NCBI GenBank assembly: GCA_023228865.1
Contig: JALOAH010000030.1
Coordinates: 1 to 46,147, forward strand
Direction of reading: 5' to 3'
From: Porticoccaceae bacterium
GTDB taxonomy: Bacteria > Pseudomonadota > Gammaproteobacteria > Pseudomonadales > Porticoccaceae
Length of the DNA stretch: 46,147 nucleotides
The position numbers and the translations under genes were made by a program. How positions within the stretch are numbered: position 1 is the stretch's first letter; every line of letters begins with the position of its first letter. Under the pieces are notes generated by a model. That model was not told the origin of the DNA and made no database searches. It saw only the letters and a program-made list of their open reading frames with translations. This document shows positions 26,054 through 34,551 of this stretch, one piece after another.

Positions 26054-27505
26054 GTGATTTCAAGAGGCATTAGCGCTGCGGGAGGCTTCCTTCCCAAGGC
26101 GCGGCTAGCGCGCAGTGAAGTCTCGCAAATCCACGGCTGGGCACTACCCGGGCTGAAAGGAAAAGCCAAGGGCACGAAAACTGTTGCCGCCTGGGATCAG
26201 GACAGTATCACCATGGCCGTTGAGGCTTTTCGCAACAGCGGTGCCGCCACCAGGAACATCAACCAGCTGACCCTGGCATCCACCTCCCACCCTTTTCGGG
26301 ATCGCAGCTCGTCAGCCATTGCCCTGGCTGCCCTGGCGCTGCCTGACACCACATTGACCGCCGACACCAGCTGCAACCGCCGCGCCGGAACCTCGGCGCT
26401 GCTTCAGGCTCTGCTCAATCAAGCGGCGGGCGCCACGGCGGTGCTTTGCGCCGAAAAGCGCACCGCCCGCCCCGGCAGCTGGGCGGAAATTCTCTGGGGC
26501 GACGGCGGCGCCGCCGTTGTCGTCGACAACGAAAACCCCATTGCCACCCTGGTAGGCTGGCACAGCAACAGCGACGACTGTATCGACTTTTACACCGCCG
26601 ATGGCTTTGCCCCATACCCCGGCGAAGACCGCTGGGTCAAGGATGAGGTGGTTACCCCCAGCGTTGTCGCCAGCGGCAAAAAGGCGCTCGCCGCCGCCGG
26701 CGTCGGCGGCGCCGACATTCACTGGGCAGTTCTGCCAGCGCCGCTGTCGGCATCGGAAAAATCCCTCGCCAAAGGACTGGGCTTAAGCAACGCGCAACTG
26801 ATCACCGAAACTATCATGGCCAGCGCCGGAGACCTGGGCAGCGCACTGCCCCTGTACGGCCTGGCTGTCGCCCTTGAGAGCGCCCAAAGCGGCGATCGTA
26901 TTCTCGTCAGCAGCTTTGGCAACGGCTGCGACACCCTGATTTTCAAGGTCAACAGTCCCCTGCCAACAGCGGGCAGCGAGGGGAGCGCATCCGCCCAGCT
27001 CGGCGAATCCGTGCCCGTCAAATACGGCGCCTACGTCACCAGCCGCGGGCTTATCGACCTGGATTTCGGCCCCAGGGGTGAGCGAATCGACAAAACTTTT
27101 CTCAGCGTTCATGAACGCGATCGCAAAAATATCACTGCCTTTTTGGGCGGCAAAACGTCCCCAGACGCCCCCAGCCAGTTTCCCAAATCGCCAATGGCTC
27201 TGGACGGCACGCTGATGGCGGGCAAAGACTATATCGATGTTCGCCTCGCCGACGAAACCGCCAGGGTGGTGGCTTTTACCATCGACAACCTGACCTTCAC
27301 CCCCGAGCCGCCCTTTCAATACGGCCTGGTGGAATTTGAATCCGGTGCCCGCGTGCTGATGGAATTTGTCGACATTCCCGCCTCCGGAATTGCCGTCGGC
27401 GACAAGGTGGCAATGAAATTCAGAATCAAGAGCCTTGACCGCGAGCGCGGTTACCGTCACTACTTCTGGAAAGCCGCGCCCCTCAGCAAAGCGGAGGCGC
27501 AGTAA
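26054..27505 (+). CDS. HMG-CoA synthase-like (thiolase-fold) protein fused to a DUF35 OB-fold domain
   Basis: From GTG 26054 (GGAG eight bases upstream) the product has 483 residues. Residues 1 to about 300 have the HMG-CoA synthase/KAS III fold, with the nucleophile region DTSCNRRAGTSAL (Cys107), a GDGGAAVVV segment (149-157) and SSFGNGCDTL (286-294). Residues about 375-475 match the DUF35 OB fold (VVAFTIDNLTFTPEPPFQYGLVEFESG), without the cysteines of the zinc ribbon often found there. The glutamate of the HMGCS ATES motif reads ASTS, and the FHxP histidine region reads LPAP, so two classical catalytic residues appear missing. Its stop overlaps the thiolase start by one base (TAATG). The two products probably form a complex, as archaeal thiolase/HMGCS/DUF35 proteins do. 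Confidence 0.82.
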   Translation: MISRGISAAGGFLPKARLARSEVSQIHGWALPGLKGKAKGTKTVAAWDQDSITMAVEAFRNSGAATRNINQLTLASTSHPFRDRSSSAIALAALALPDTTLTADTSCNRRAGTSALLQALLNQAAGATAVLCAEKRTARPGSWAEILWGDGGAAVVVDNENPIATLVGWHSNSDDCIDFYTADGFAPYPGEDRWVKDEVVTPSVVASGKKALAAAGVGGADIHWAVLPAPLSASEKSLAKGLGLSNAQLITETIMASAGDLGSALPLYGLAVALESAQSGDRILVSSFGNGCDTLIFKVNSPLPTAGSEGSASAQLGESVPVKYGAYVTSRGLIDLDFGPRGERIDKTFLSVHERDRKNITAFLGGKTSPDAPSQFPKSPMALDGTLMAGKDYIDVRLADETARVVAFTIDNLTFTPEPPFQYGLVEFESGARVLMEFVDIPASGIAVGDKVAMKFRIKSLDRERGYRHYFWKAAPLSKAEAQ

Positions 27506-28698
27506 TGGCAGAGGGTATCAGAGACAAGGTTGCCATTCTCGGCATGGGTTGCACCCGCTTTGGCGAACGCTGGAATGCTAGCAGCGAAGACCTTATGGTC
27601 GAAGCCTTCAGCGAAGCACTGGCGGATGCCGGCATTGAAAAAGAGGCCATCGAGGCCGCCTGGCTCGGTTCTGCACTGGACGACGTCAATGTGGGCGGCT
27701 CCGCACTGCCCCTAGCCTTTGGCCTGCGCCTGCCGCGCATTCCCGTCACCCGCGTCGAAAACATGTGTGCCACCGGCACCGAGGCATTGCGGGCGGCAAC
27801 CTACGCCGTCGCCTCGGGCGCTGCGGATATCGCCCTGGCCATGGGTGTTGAAAAACTCAAGGACACCGGTTACGGCGGCCTGCCCCTGCGCACCAAAGGC
27901 CTCGCCAACGACCTGTGGATGCCCTACGGCTCCGCCCCCGGCAATTTTTCACAACTGGCTGGCGCCTACAGTGCCAAACACGGCATTAGCACAAACGAAC
28001 TCAAACGCGCCATGGCGCATGTTTCCTGGAAAAGCCACCAGAATGGCGCCAGGAATCCCAAGGCGCACCTGCAAAAAGCCGTGGACATGGACACCATTGT
28101 CAACGCCCCCATGATCGCCCCGCCACTGGGGCTGTTTGACTGCTGCGGCGTCAGCGACGGCGCCGCCTGCGCCATTGTCACCACGCCGGAAATCGCCCGA
28201 TCCCTGGGCAAGCAGGATCTGGTGACCATCAAATCCCTGCAGGTGTGCGCCAGCAACGGCTGGGAAAGCGGCGCCAATGAATGGGACGGCAGCTATGTGG
28301 TCAACACTCGGGAGGCTTCCCGCAAAGCCTATGCGGAAGCCGGCATTACTCCCGACCAGGTGAGTCTCGCCGAAGTTCACGACTGCTTTTCGATCACCGA
28401 ACTGGTGATCATGGAAGATCTGGGCTTTTCCAAACCGGGCGGCGCCGTCAGGGATATTCTCGACGGTCACTACGATGGCGACGGCAGACTGCCGGTACAA
28501 AGCGACGGCGGCCTCAAATGTTTCGGCCACCCGGTGGCCGCCTCCGGCTTGCGAATGACCTACGAAGTCTACAACCAGCTCCTCGGCCGCTGCGGCGACC
28601 GCCAACTGTCATCCCCCTCCACGGGCTTGATCCACAACCTTGGCGGCTCCCCCAGCAACAACGTGGTGGCTGTGGGACTTCTGGGGTTGCTCGGTTAG
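27505..28698 (+). CDS. SCP-x-type thiolase (acetyl-CoA acyltransferase-like)
   Basis: The 397-residue product is a thiolase of the SCP-x/archaeal type: VENMCATGTEAL with nucleophile Cys88, VHDCFSITEL with His292, and CFGHPVAASGLRM with His342. The usual C-terminal catalytic cysteine motif is replaced by NLGGSPSNN, as in lipid-transfer-protein thiolases. Such enzymes cleave the 3-ketoacyl-CoA of branched or sterol side chains, or act as retro-aldolases with a DUF35 partner. Here the DUF35 domain is in the translationally coupled upstream gene. Substrate is inferred from context only. Confidence 0.9.
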   Translation: MAEGIRDKVAILGMGCTRFGERWNASSEDLMVEAFSEALADAGIEKEAIEAAWLGSALDDVNVGGSALPLAFGLRLPRIPVTRVENMCATGTEALRAATYAVASGAADIALAMGVEKLKDTGYGGLPLRTKGLANDLWMPYGSAPGNFSQLAGAYSAKHGISTNELKRAMAHVSWKSHQNGARNPKAHLQKAVDMDTIVNAPMIAPPLGLFDCCGVSDGAACAIVTTPEIARSLGKQDLVTIKSLQVCASNGWESGANEWDGSYVVNTREASRKAYAEAGITPDQVSLAEVHDCFSITELVIMEDLGFSKPGGAVRDILDGHYDGDGRLPVQSDGGLKCFGHPVAASGLRMTYEVYNQLLGRCGDRQLSSPSTGLIHNLGGSPSNNVVAVGLLGLLG

Positions 28699-29066
28699 AC
28701 TGTTCTGCCAGCAATCGCTAACCGAGCGAGACGATGATGTGGCTCCCCGAGCCTCGAACTTAAGAAATACAGCAACATTCAATGGGTTATATTAGATTCC
28801 ACTGAGTGTTGCGGGCGACAGTAAAGCCTATCAGAACGATCGGCTTTACTACCATTTTACGGGCACGGACACGACACCCTGTGTTTTGTCTGCTACCGAC
28901 ACCGCAGCGAGGTCATCACCTCGATGCGTTTGGGACTAAACCCCCAGCGGCTGATATGCACCTGTAGTCGTTTTGGTGAATACCAGCCATTGCCAAAGCT
29001 TATTACCGCTGCGGCAGTGAATTTGACAAAATTGGCCTAACAGGCATTTAACAAGAGGTAACACTG
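28699..29066 (+). other. Gene-free 368-bp interval with two successive hairpins
   Basis: No plausible gene was found on either strand. Two structures lie in tandem: an imperfect 14-bp hairpin (28772-28785 with 28799-28812, one mismatch and one G-T pair) and a perfect 9-bp hairpin AGTAAAGCC/GGCTTTACT (28820-28828, 28842-28850). Neither has a proper T-run. A TTGACA at 29025-29030 has no acceptable -10 partner. AGAGG before the dehydrogenase ATG is a good ribosome binding site. A promoter for the dehydrogenase is likely somewhere here. Confidence 0.5.
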
Positions 29067-30236
29067 ATGGATTTTTCTGTTTCTGAAGATCATATGGCGC
29101 TTCGCGAAGGCGTGGCATCGATTATGCGCAAATTCGATGCCGAATACTGGCTGGCTCGCGACGAAGACGGCAAATTTCCCTTCGAATACCATCGCGCCAT
29201 GGCCGAGGCAGGCTGGCTTGGCATTACCATGCCGGAAGAGTACGGCGGCTCCGGCCTTGGCGTCACCGAGGCGGCCATTATGATGCACGAAATCGCCAGC
29301 CACAGCGGCGGCGGCATGGCGGCAACCTCTGCGGTACACATTAACCTCTTCGGCCCCCACCCCATCGTGGTCAAGGGCAGCCCCGAGCAGAAGGCGCGCT
29401 GGATTCCCCGCCTGGTGTCCGGCGAAGACCAGTGTTGTTTCGGTTTTACCGAGCCCAATGCCGGCCTCAACACCACCCAGATCACCACCTTTGCCCAGAA
29501 GGTTGATGGCGGCTACATCGTCAACGGCCAGAAAGTGTGGACATCCACCGGCCAGGTGGCCAACAAAATCATGTTGCTGGCGCGCACCACCAAAATTGAA
29601 GACTGCAAAAAGCCCACCGACGGCATTTCCATTTTCTACACCGACATGGATCGCAGCAAAATTGAAGTCACCCGCATTCCCAAGATGGGGCGCAAATGCG
29701 TCGACTCCAACTCCACCTTTATCGACGGCCTTTTTGTGCCCGATGAAGATCTGATCGGCGAAGAGGGCAAAGGCTTCTCCTATATTCTCCACAGCCTCAA
29801 CCCCGAGCGCGTGCTGATTGCCGTGGAAGCCATCGGCATCGGCCAGGATGCCCTGCGCCGCGCCACCCAGTACGCCAAAGAGCGGGAAGTTTTCGGCCGT
29901 CAGATCGGCAAAAACCAGAGTATTCAGCACCCCCTGGCGGAAAACTGGATGTACCTGGAAGCGGCCTACAATATGGCCATGAAAGCGGCCTGGCTCTACG
30001 ACAACGACCAACCCTGTGGCGCCGAAGCCAACTCGGCGAAATTCCTCGGCGCCCGCGCCGGTTACGACGCCTGTCTGCAGGCCGTGCTCACCCACGGCGG
30101 CATGGGTTACGCCAAGGAATACCATGTCGAACGCCTGCTGCGGGAAGTCACCGTGACCCGCATCGCGCCGATCACCGAACAGCTGATCATGTGCTTTATC
30201 GCCGAAAAAGTTCTGGATCTGCCTAAAAGCTATTAA
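29067..30236 (+). CDS. Acyl-CoA dehydrogenase family protein
   Basis: The 389-residue FAD enzyme has GWLGITMPEEYGGSG (49-63), FGFTEPNAG (125-133), NGQKVWTSTG (153-162), REVFGRQIG (273-281) and THGGMGYAKEYHVER (342-356). The region that holds the catalytic glutamate in short/medium-chain enzymes reads TRIAPITEQ (364-372), with Ala/Pro instead of Glu. The LCAD position also lacks a glutamate. It may therefore use another base, or act on an unusual acyl-CoA. It precedes the SDR and MaoC genes, and provides the oxidation step for the plus-strand beta-oxidation set. Confidence 0.92.
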   Translation: MDFSVSEDHMALREGVASIMRKFDAEYWLARDEDGKFPFEYHRAMAEAGWLGITMPEEYGGSGLGVTEAAIMMHEIASHSGGGMAATSAVHINLFGPHPIVVKGSPEQKARWIPRLVSGEDQCCFGFTEPNAGLNTTQITTFAQKVDGGYIVNGQKVWTSTGQVANKIMLLARTTKIEDCKKPTDGISIFYTDMDRSKIEVTRIPKMGRKCVDSNSTFIDGLFVPDEDLIGEEGKGFSYILHSLNPERVLIAVEAIGIGQDALRRATQYAKEREVFGRQIGKNQSIQHPLAENWMYLEAAYNMAMKAAWLYDNDQPCGAEANSAKFLGARAGYDACLQAVLTHGGMGYAKEYHVERLLREVTVTRIAPITEQLIMCFIAEKVLDLPKSY

Positions 30237-30274
30237 AGAACTATGTAAGGGAGACTCCGACTAATACTGCTTTC

Positions 30275-30300
30275 GTCACTCCCGCGTAAGCGGGAATGAC
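30275..30300. repeat. REP-like extragenic palindrome
   Basis: GTCACTCCCGC-GTAA-GCGGGAATGAC is a near-perfect palindrome with 11-base arms and one mismatch. The GTCATTCCCGC core is typical of dispersed extragenic repeats in beta- and gammaproteobacteria. Only one copy was noticed in the window. Confidence 0.6.
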
Positions 30301-30359
30301 ATTAAGCAGAGCCTCCTTAATTTTTTAGTACATTATTAAATTCAAAGAGTTAGGACATT

Positions 30360-31271
30360 ATGGGTATTTTAGAAAACAAAACCGTCATTATTACTGGAGC
30401 CGGACGCGGTGTCGGCAGGGCGATTGCCCTGGCCGCTGCAGAGGCTGGAGCCAATGTGGGCGTCAACGATCTCGGCGTTTCCCTCACTGGCGACGCCACC
30501 GCCGAATCTCCCGCCGACGAAGTGGTTGCTGAAATCAAAGCCATGGGCGGCAACGCCATTGCCCTCACCGAATCCGTCGGCGACTGGAACGCTGCCCGCA
30601 GAATGGTGGAAGCCACCATCGACACCTTTGGCGGCCTCGACGCCATCATCAATAATGCCGGCAACCTTCGCGACGTCATCTTCCACAAAATGATGGAGGA
30701 AGACTTCGACTCGGTTATCAATGTTCACCTCAAGGGCACCTTTAACATGAGCCGCGCGGCTGCACCGTTCTTCAAACAGCAAAACAGCGGTGCCTATCTC
30801 CACATGACCTCGACCTCAGGTCTTGTTGGCAACTTTGGCCAGGCCAACTACTGCGCGGCAAAAATGGGCATTGTCGGCATGTCAAAAGCCATCGCTGTGG
30901 ATATGCAGCGCTTTGGCGTGCGCTCCAACTGTGTCGCGCCCTTTGCCTGGACGCGCATGGTCAGTTCCATTCCCACCGACACTCCCGAGCAGCAAAAGCG
31001 CGTTGAAGGTCTTAAAAAACTGGTGCCCGAGCGTCTCGCGCCTTTCGCTGTCGCCATCGTGTCCGATCAGGCCAAGCATGTCAGCGGCCAGATTTTCGGC
31101 GTGCGCAACAACGAAATCTATCTGTTCTCGCAAAACCGCCCCATTCGCACCGCCCACACCTCCGACGGCTGGACGCCGGAAACTGTGATCGACCGGGTAT
31201 TCCCCATGTTCGAAAACGATTTCTATCCCCTCCACCGCTCCGGCGACGTGTTCACCTGGGATCCGGTCTAA
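30360..31271 (+). CDS. MFE-2-type short-chain dehydrogenase ((3R)-hydroxyacyl-CoA dehydrogenase-like)
   Basis: The 303-residue SDR has TGAGRGVG at 12-19, NNAG at 98-101, a serine in MTSTSG (149-154), Tyr164 and Lys168. The inserted segment around VNDLG(37-39) and SPADEVVAEIKAMGG, and the extended C-terminus, match the dehydrogenase unit of peroxisomal multifunctional enzyme type 2 (17-beta-HSD4) rather than FabG. It probably oxidises a (3R)-hydroxyacyl-CoA. The next gene, 16 bp away, is a MaoC hydratase 2 homologue, so the two domains of MFE-2 appear here as separate coupled genes. Confidence 0.9.
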   Translation: MGILENKTVIITGAGRGVGRAIALAAAEAGANVGVNDLGVSLTGDATAESPADEVVAEIKAMGGNAIALTESVGDWNAARRMVEATIDTFGGLDAIINNAGNLRDVIFHKMMEEDFDSVINVHLKGTFNMSRAAAPFFKQQNSGAYLHMTSTSGLVGNFGQANYCAAKMGIVGMSKAIAVDMQRFGVRSNCVAPFAWTRMVSSIPTDTPEQQKRVEGLKKLVPERLAPFAVAIVSDQAKHVSGQIFGVRNNEIYLFSQNRPIRTAHTSDGWTPETVIDRVFPMFENDFYPLHRSGDVFTWDPV

Positions 31272-31287
31272 AAAAGAAGGAGACGTC

Positions 31288-32142
31288 ATGGCAATCAACC
31301 CCGAAACCCTGCTCAACTGGCATTTTGACGAGGTTCCCCACAGCTATACTCACCGGGATGTGATTCTCTACGCCCTGGGTGTGGGACTGGGTCGCGACCC
31401 CCTCAATCGGGATGAACTGACCTACGTCTACGAAAAAGAGCTTGTCGCCCTGCCCACCTTTGCGGTGACCCTGGCAACCCTCGGACTCTGGGTTAAAAAC
31501 CCGGAGACCGGGATTACCTGGACCAAGCTGGTGCACAGCGGCCAGAGCGCCACCTTCTACAAGCCCCTGCCCTCGGCAGCGGCGGTGGTGGGTCGCGCAC
31601 GCATCAGTCAGGTATACGATCGCGGCGCCGACAAAGGCGCGGTGATTGTTGTCGAGCGCAGCATTCACGATGCCGACAACGACGCCTGTTACTGCAAGCT
31701 CGAACAGACCTTGATGCTGCGCGCCGACGGCGGCTTTGGTGGCAATCCGCCGCCCAAACCTGCGGTCAATCTTCCCGACACCCCATCGGAAAAACTCTTC
31801 AATTTTAAAACCACCCCCGGCCAGGCCATTATCTACCGCCTGTCCGGAGACTGGAACCCGCTCCACATCGACCTGGATATCGCCGCCCAGGCGGGCTTTC
31901 CCCAGCCGATTCTCCACGGCTATTGCAGTTACGGCATCGCCGGCTGGGCACTGTCCCAGGTGACGGGATTGGGCGTCACGCGCCTGCGCCACCTGGAGTG
32001 CCAATTTACCGGCCCCGTACTCCCCGGCGACGAACTCAGCTTTGAACTCTGGCAGCAACAGGCAAACACCTGGCTGTTCCGCGCCAGCGTCAACGACCGC
32101 ATCGTCCTCAACAAGGGCATGGCAGTATTTACTGACATCTAA
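31288..32142 (+). CDS. MaoC-type (hydratase 2) enoyl-CoA hydratase
   Basis: The 284-residue product is a double hot-dog hydratase 2. The C-terminal half carries YRLSGDWNPLHIDLDIAAQAGF, with catalytic Asp188 and His193, followed by PILHG (207-211). The N-terminal half is a degenerate hot dog. This family forms (3R)-hydroxyacyl-CoA from trans-2-enoyl-CoA and matches the hydratase domain of peroxisomal MFE-2. The ATG follows GAAGGAGACGTC, an ideal ribosome binding site, 16 bp after the SDR. Bulky, branched or steroid-like chains are typical substrates of this type. Confidence 0.92.
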   Translation: MAINPETLLNWHFDEVPHSYTHRDVILYALGVGLGRDPLNRDELTYVYEKELVALPTFAVTLATLGLWVKNPETGITWTKLVHSGQSATFYKPLPSAAAVVGRARISQVYDRGADKGAVIVVERSIHDADNDACYCKLEQTLMLRADGGFGGNPPPKPAVNLPDTPSEKLFNFKTTPGQAIIYRLSGDWNPLHIDLDIAAQAGFPQPILHGYCSYGIAGWALSQVTGLGVTRLRHLECQFTGPVLPGDELSFELWQQQANTWLFRASVNDRIVLNKGMAVFTDI

Positions 32143-32333
32143 GCACCATTGCGCCATAATCGCCCCCTGTCGCGGTAACCCGAATTTAAGCCGGATTGCC
32201 GCGACAGCCTGAGGAGCACAGCCTCAGGGATAGAAGACATTTCAATTTGATTTTGTCTTGTCAAGCCGCCATCGCCAGCAATGGCAAGCATCGAAATAAC
32301 TACTTTTAAAAAACCTATCCGCGGAGCTTATTT
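32143..32333 (+). other. Tandem hairpins between the MaoC and DUF2834 genes
   Basis: A long imperfect hairpin (32167-32182 with 32192-32207, CTGTCGCGG core, 14 of 16 positions complementary or nearly so) is followed directly by CCTGAGG/CCTCAGG (32208-32214, 32222-32228). There is no T-run directly after them. They may stabilise the 3' end of the catabolic message or be extragenic repeats. Confidence 0.45.
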
Positions 32334-32693
32334 ATGTCATGCCAAACCATCAAACACGGAATATTCCTGATTCTCGGCGTCGCCGCCCTGATTCTCGCCT
32401 GGCCCCACGCCTTTGACTGGATTGCCGCTGGCGGCAATATTCTCAACCCTATCGAATTCTTTATTGACCCCATCGCCGCTGGCGGCGCCTCGGCATTCCT
32501 CAGCATCGACCTGCTGGTCATGTGGCTGGTATTTATGATTTGGGTGGTCTTTGATGCCGAGCGCATTGGCCTTGGCAAGAAAAAAGGCTGGGGCTTTCTG
32601 GCGCTGTCCTTTATCGGCGTCTCATTTGCCTTCCCCGTTTACCTTATCATCCGAGAACGTTTTTTGCGCAGCAAAGCCAATTCTGCGGAGTAG
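32334..32693 (+). CDS. DUF2834-family small membrane protein
   Basis: The 119-residue product has three predicted membrane helices (about 8-24, 52-73 and 86-106) and the DUF2834 pattern: an early aspartate segment, FMIWVVFDAERIGLGKKKGW between helices 2 and 3, and PVYLIIRER at the end of helix 3. The function of the family is unknown. It is the last gene of the plus-strand arm but is separated from maoC by about 190 bp with hairpins, so co-expression is uncertain. Members often sit near lipid or acyl-CoA genes. Confidence 0.75.
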   Translation: MSCQTIKHGIFLILGVAALILAWPHAFDWIAAGGNILNPIEFFIDPIAAGGASAFLSIDLLVMWLVFMIWVVFDAERIGLGKKKGWGFLALSFIGVSFAFPVYLIIRERFLRSKANSAE

Positions 32694-32702
32694 CAATCAG
32701 GC

Positions 32703-32724
32703 CTGGCGCCCGTCAGGGCGCCAG
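32703..32724. terminator. Strong GC hairpin after the DUF2834 gene
   Basis: CTGGCGCCC-GTCA-GGGCGCCAG is a perfect 9-bp stem with a tetraloop, 10 bp after the stop. No T-run follows, so it could be a Rho-type or processing end rather than a classical intrinsic terminator. Confidence 0.45.
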
Positions 32725-32835
32725 CAGCCACCATTATTCAAGCACTCAAGGCAATAATGCCGCGCCTATTTTTAGTGCAGCACATAGTTATCCCATCTTT
32801 TCATATTCATGCCCGCCTTCACCTATTTCATGGCT

Positions 32836-32871
32836 TTGTCATAAAGTCTACGCAAGCTTGCCATGTATAAT
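32836..32871 (+). promoter_or_regulatory. Candidate glpD promoter
   Basis: A perfect TATAAT lies at 32866-32871, about 87 bp before the glpD ATG. The nearest TTGTCA (32836-32841) is 24 bp away, which is too far for a normal -35. The -10 is good, so an activated or alternative-sigma promoter is possible. Confidence 0.4.
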
Positions 32872-32957
32872 GCTCGCGACTATTTTGCTCAAACAGGCAC
32901 AGGACGTGCATTACCCTCGGTTAGTCACAGCCATCAACCACAGTAGGCCTTGAACGA

Positions 32958-34499
32958 ATGGCAGACCCTATTTTCGACCTTGTTGTCATCGGCGGCGGCA
33001 TTAATGGTGTCGGCATTGCCCTGGATGCCCAGGGTCGCGGCCTGTCCACGGCTCTGATCGAGAAAAAAGATCTCGCCTCGGCCACTTCATCCGCCAGCAG
33101 CAAGCTGATTCACGGCGGCCTGCGCTACCTGGAACATTATGAATTTCGCCTGGTGCGGGAGGCGCTGAGCGAGCGCGAAGTGATGCTCAAAAAAGCGCCC
33201 CATCTGGTGAAGCCGTTGCGCTTTATCATGCCCCACCGCAAACAACTGCGCCCTGCCTGGATGATTCGCGCCGGGTTATTTCTCTACGACGTTCTCGGCA
33301 AGCGCGATGTCCTTCCCGGCAGCCGCTTTCTGCGCTTCAATCCGGCGACATCGCCACTCAACGCAGAATTTACCAAGGGTTTCGAATACTCCGACTGCTG
33401 GGTCGATGACGCTCGCCTCGTGGCCTTGAACGCAGTGCAGTTTCGCGACTTGGGCGGCACAGTGCTCACCTACAGCCAATGCACAGGCGCAACCCAGGTG
33501 GACGATCTCTGGCATGTTACCGTCCGCGACACGGACAACGGCAGCGAGCGCACACTCAAAGCCCGCGGCCTGATCAACGCAGCAGGCCCATGGGTGGAAT
33601 CCCTGCTTACCACAGCAATGGCGCGCACCAGCCCCTACCATATTCAACTGATTCGCGGCAGCCATATGGTTGTCCCCAGGCTCTATGACGACGACAGAGC
33701 CTATATTCTTCAGAACAGTGATGACCGCATTGTTTTTGTGATTCCCTATCTGGATCACTTTTCCCTGATCGGCACCACGGATGTCAAACACAGCGGTTCA
33801 GCGGACGAAGCCAGCATTTCTGCGGCAGAAATCGACTATCTGTGCGCGGTGGTCAACGACCATTTCCAGCGCAAGGTTAGCGCCGCCGATATTGTCTGGA
33901 CCTACTCCGGCGTGAGAGCCCTGTGCGACGATGAATCCGACAGCCCCCAGGCGCTGACCCGCGACTACACCATTGCCCTGCAAACCGTTGCCGGTCTGCC
34001 GCTACTGTCCGTTTTTGGCGGAAAATTAACCACTTACCGCAAACTCAGCGAAGCGGCGCTGAACAAGCTCAAACCCTTCTTTGCCGCCATGAAACCGCCG
34101 TGGACTGAAAGCAGCCTGCTTCCCGGCGGCGATATGGGCATGGCGGTTGGCGACTACAGCCGCCAGTTGCTGCAGCACTATCCGTTTCTCCTCGCCACCA
34201 CCGCCAGGCGTCTGGCCACCTGCTACGGCGCCAGGGCTGAAATCATACTGAAGGGTGCCTCATCCAGCGCCGACCTGGGGCGAAACTTTGGTCAGCAGTT
34301 TACCGAGGCGGAGCTGAACTACCTTGTTGACTGTGAATTTGTCCGCAAAGGGGAAGACGCCCTGTGGCGGCGCAGCAAAATGGGCTTGTTCCTCGACAAT
34401 GACCAGCAACAGGCCGTTGCCGATTATATCGACGCCTATGTGGCTGGCCGCAGCAAAAACCCAGCGCTAACGGCACCAAGGATAAACACCACAGCCTGA
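32958..34499 (+). CDS. glpD: Aerobic glycerol-3-phosphate dehydrogenase
   Basis: GlpD is a membrane-associated FAD enzyme that oxidises glycerol-3-phosphate to dihydroxyacetone phosphate and feeds electrons to quinone. The 513-residue product has the FAD-binding GGGINGVG at 12-19, SSASSKLIHGGLRYLEHYEF (44-63), RPAWMIRAGLFLYD, and the C-terminal DAO_C domain. Length matches E. coli GlpD (501). It is followed by glpK 52 bp downstream. Neither glpF nor glpR is visible in the window. It would remove glycerol-3-phosphate that comes from glycerol released by lipid breakdown. Confidence 0.97.
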   Translation: MADPIFDLVVIGGGINGVGIALDAQGRGLSTALIEKKDLASATSSASSKLIHGGLRYLEHYEFRLVREALSEREVMLKKAPHLVKPLRFIMPHRKQLRPAWMIRAGLFLYDVLGKRDVLPGSRFLRFNPATSPLNAEFTKGFEYSDCWVDDARLVALNAVQFRDLGGTVLTYSQCTGATQVDDLWHVTVRDTDNGSERTLKARGLINAAGPWVESLLTTAMARTSPYHIQLIRGSHMVVPRLYDDDRAYILQNSDDRIVFVIPYLDHFSLIGTTDVKHSGSADEASISAAEIDYLCAVVNDHFQRKVSAADIVWTYSGVRALCDDESDSPQALTRDYTIALQTVAGLPLLSVFGGKLTTYRKLSEAALNKLKPFFAAMKPPWTESSLLPGGDMGMAVGDYSRQLLQHYPFLLATTARRLATCYGARAEIILKGASSSADLGRNFGQQFTEAELNYLVDCEFVRKGEDALWRRSKMGLFLDNDQQQAVADYIDAYVAGRSKNPALTAPRINTTA

Positions 34500-34551
34500 T
34501 GTAGCCCAGGCCTAACTACCGCCCATAATTAACTCAAGGGTCAGAATATTT

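Noticed and set aside
29025..29053. TTGACA promoter for the second acyl-CoA dehydrogenase
   Set aside because: The -35 box is perfect but the sequence 16-18 bp downstream does not resemble TATAAT.
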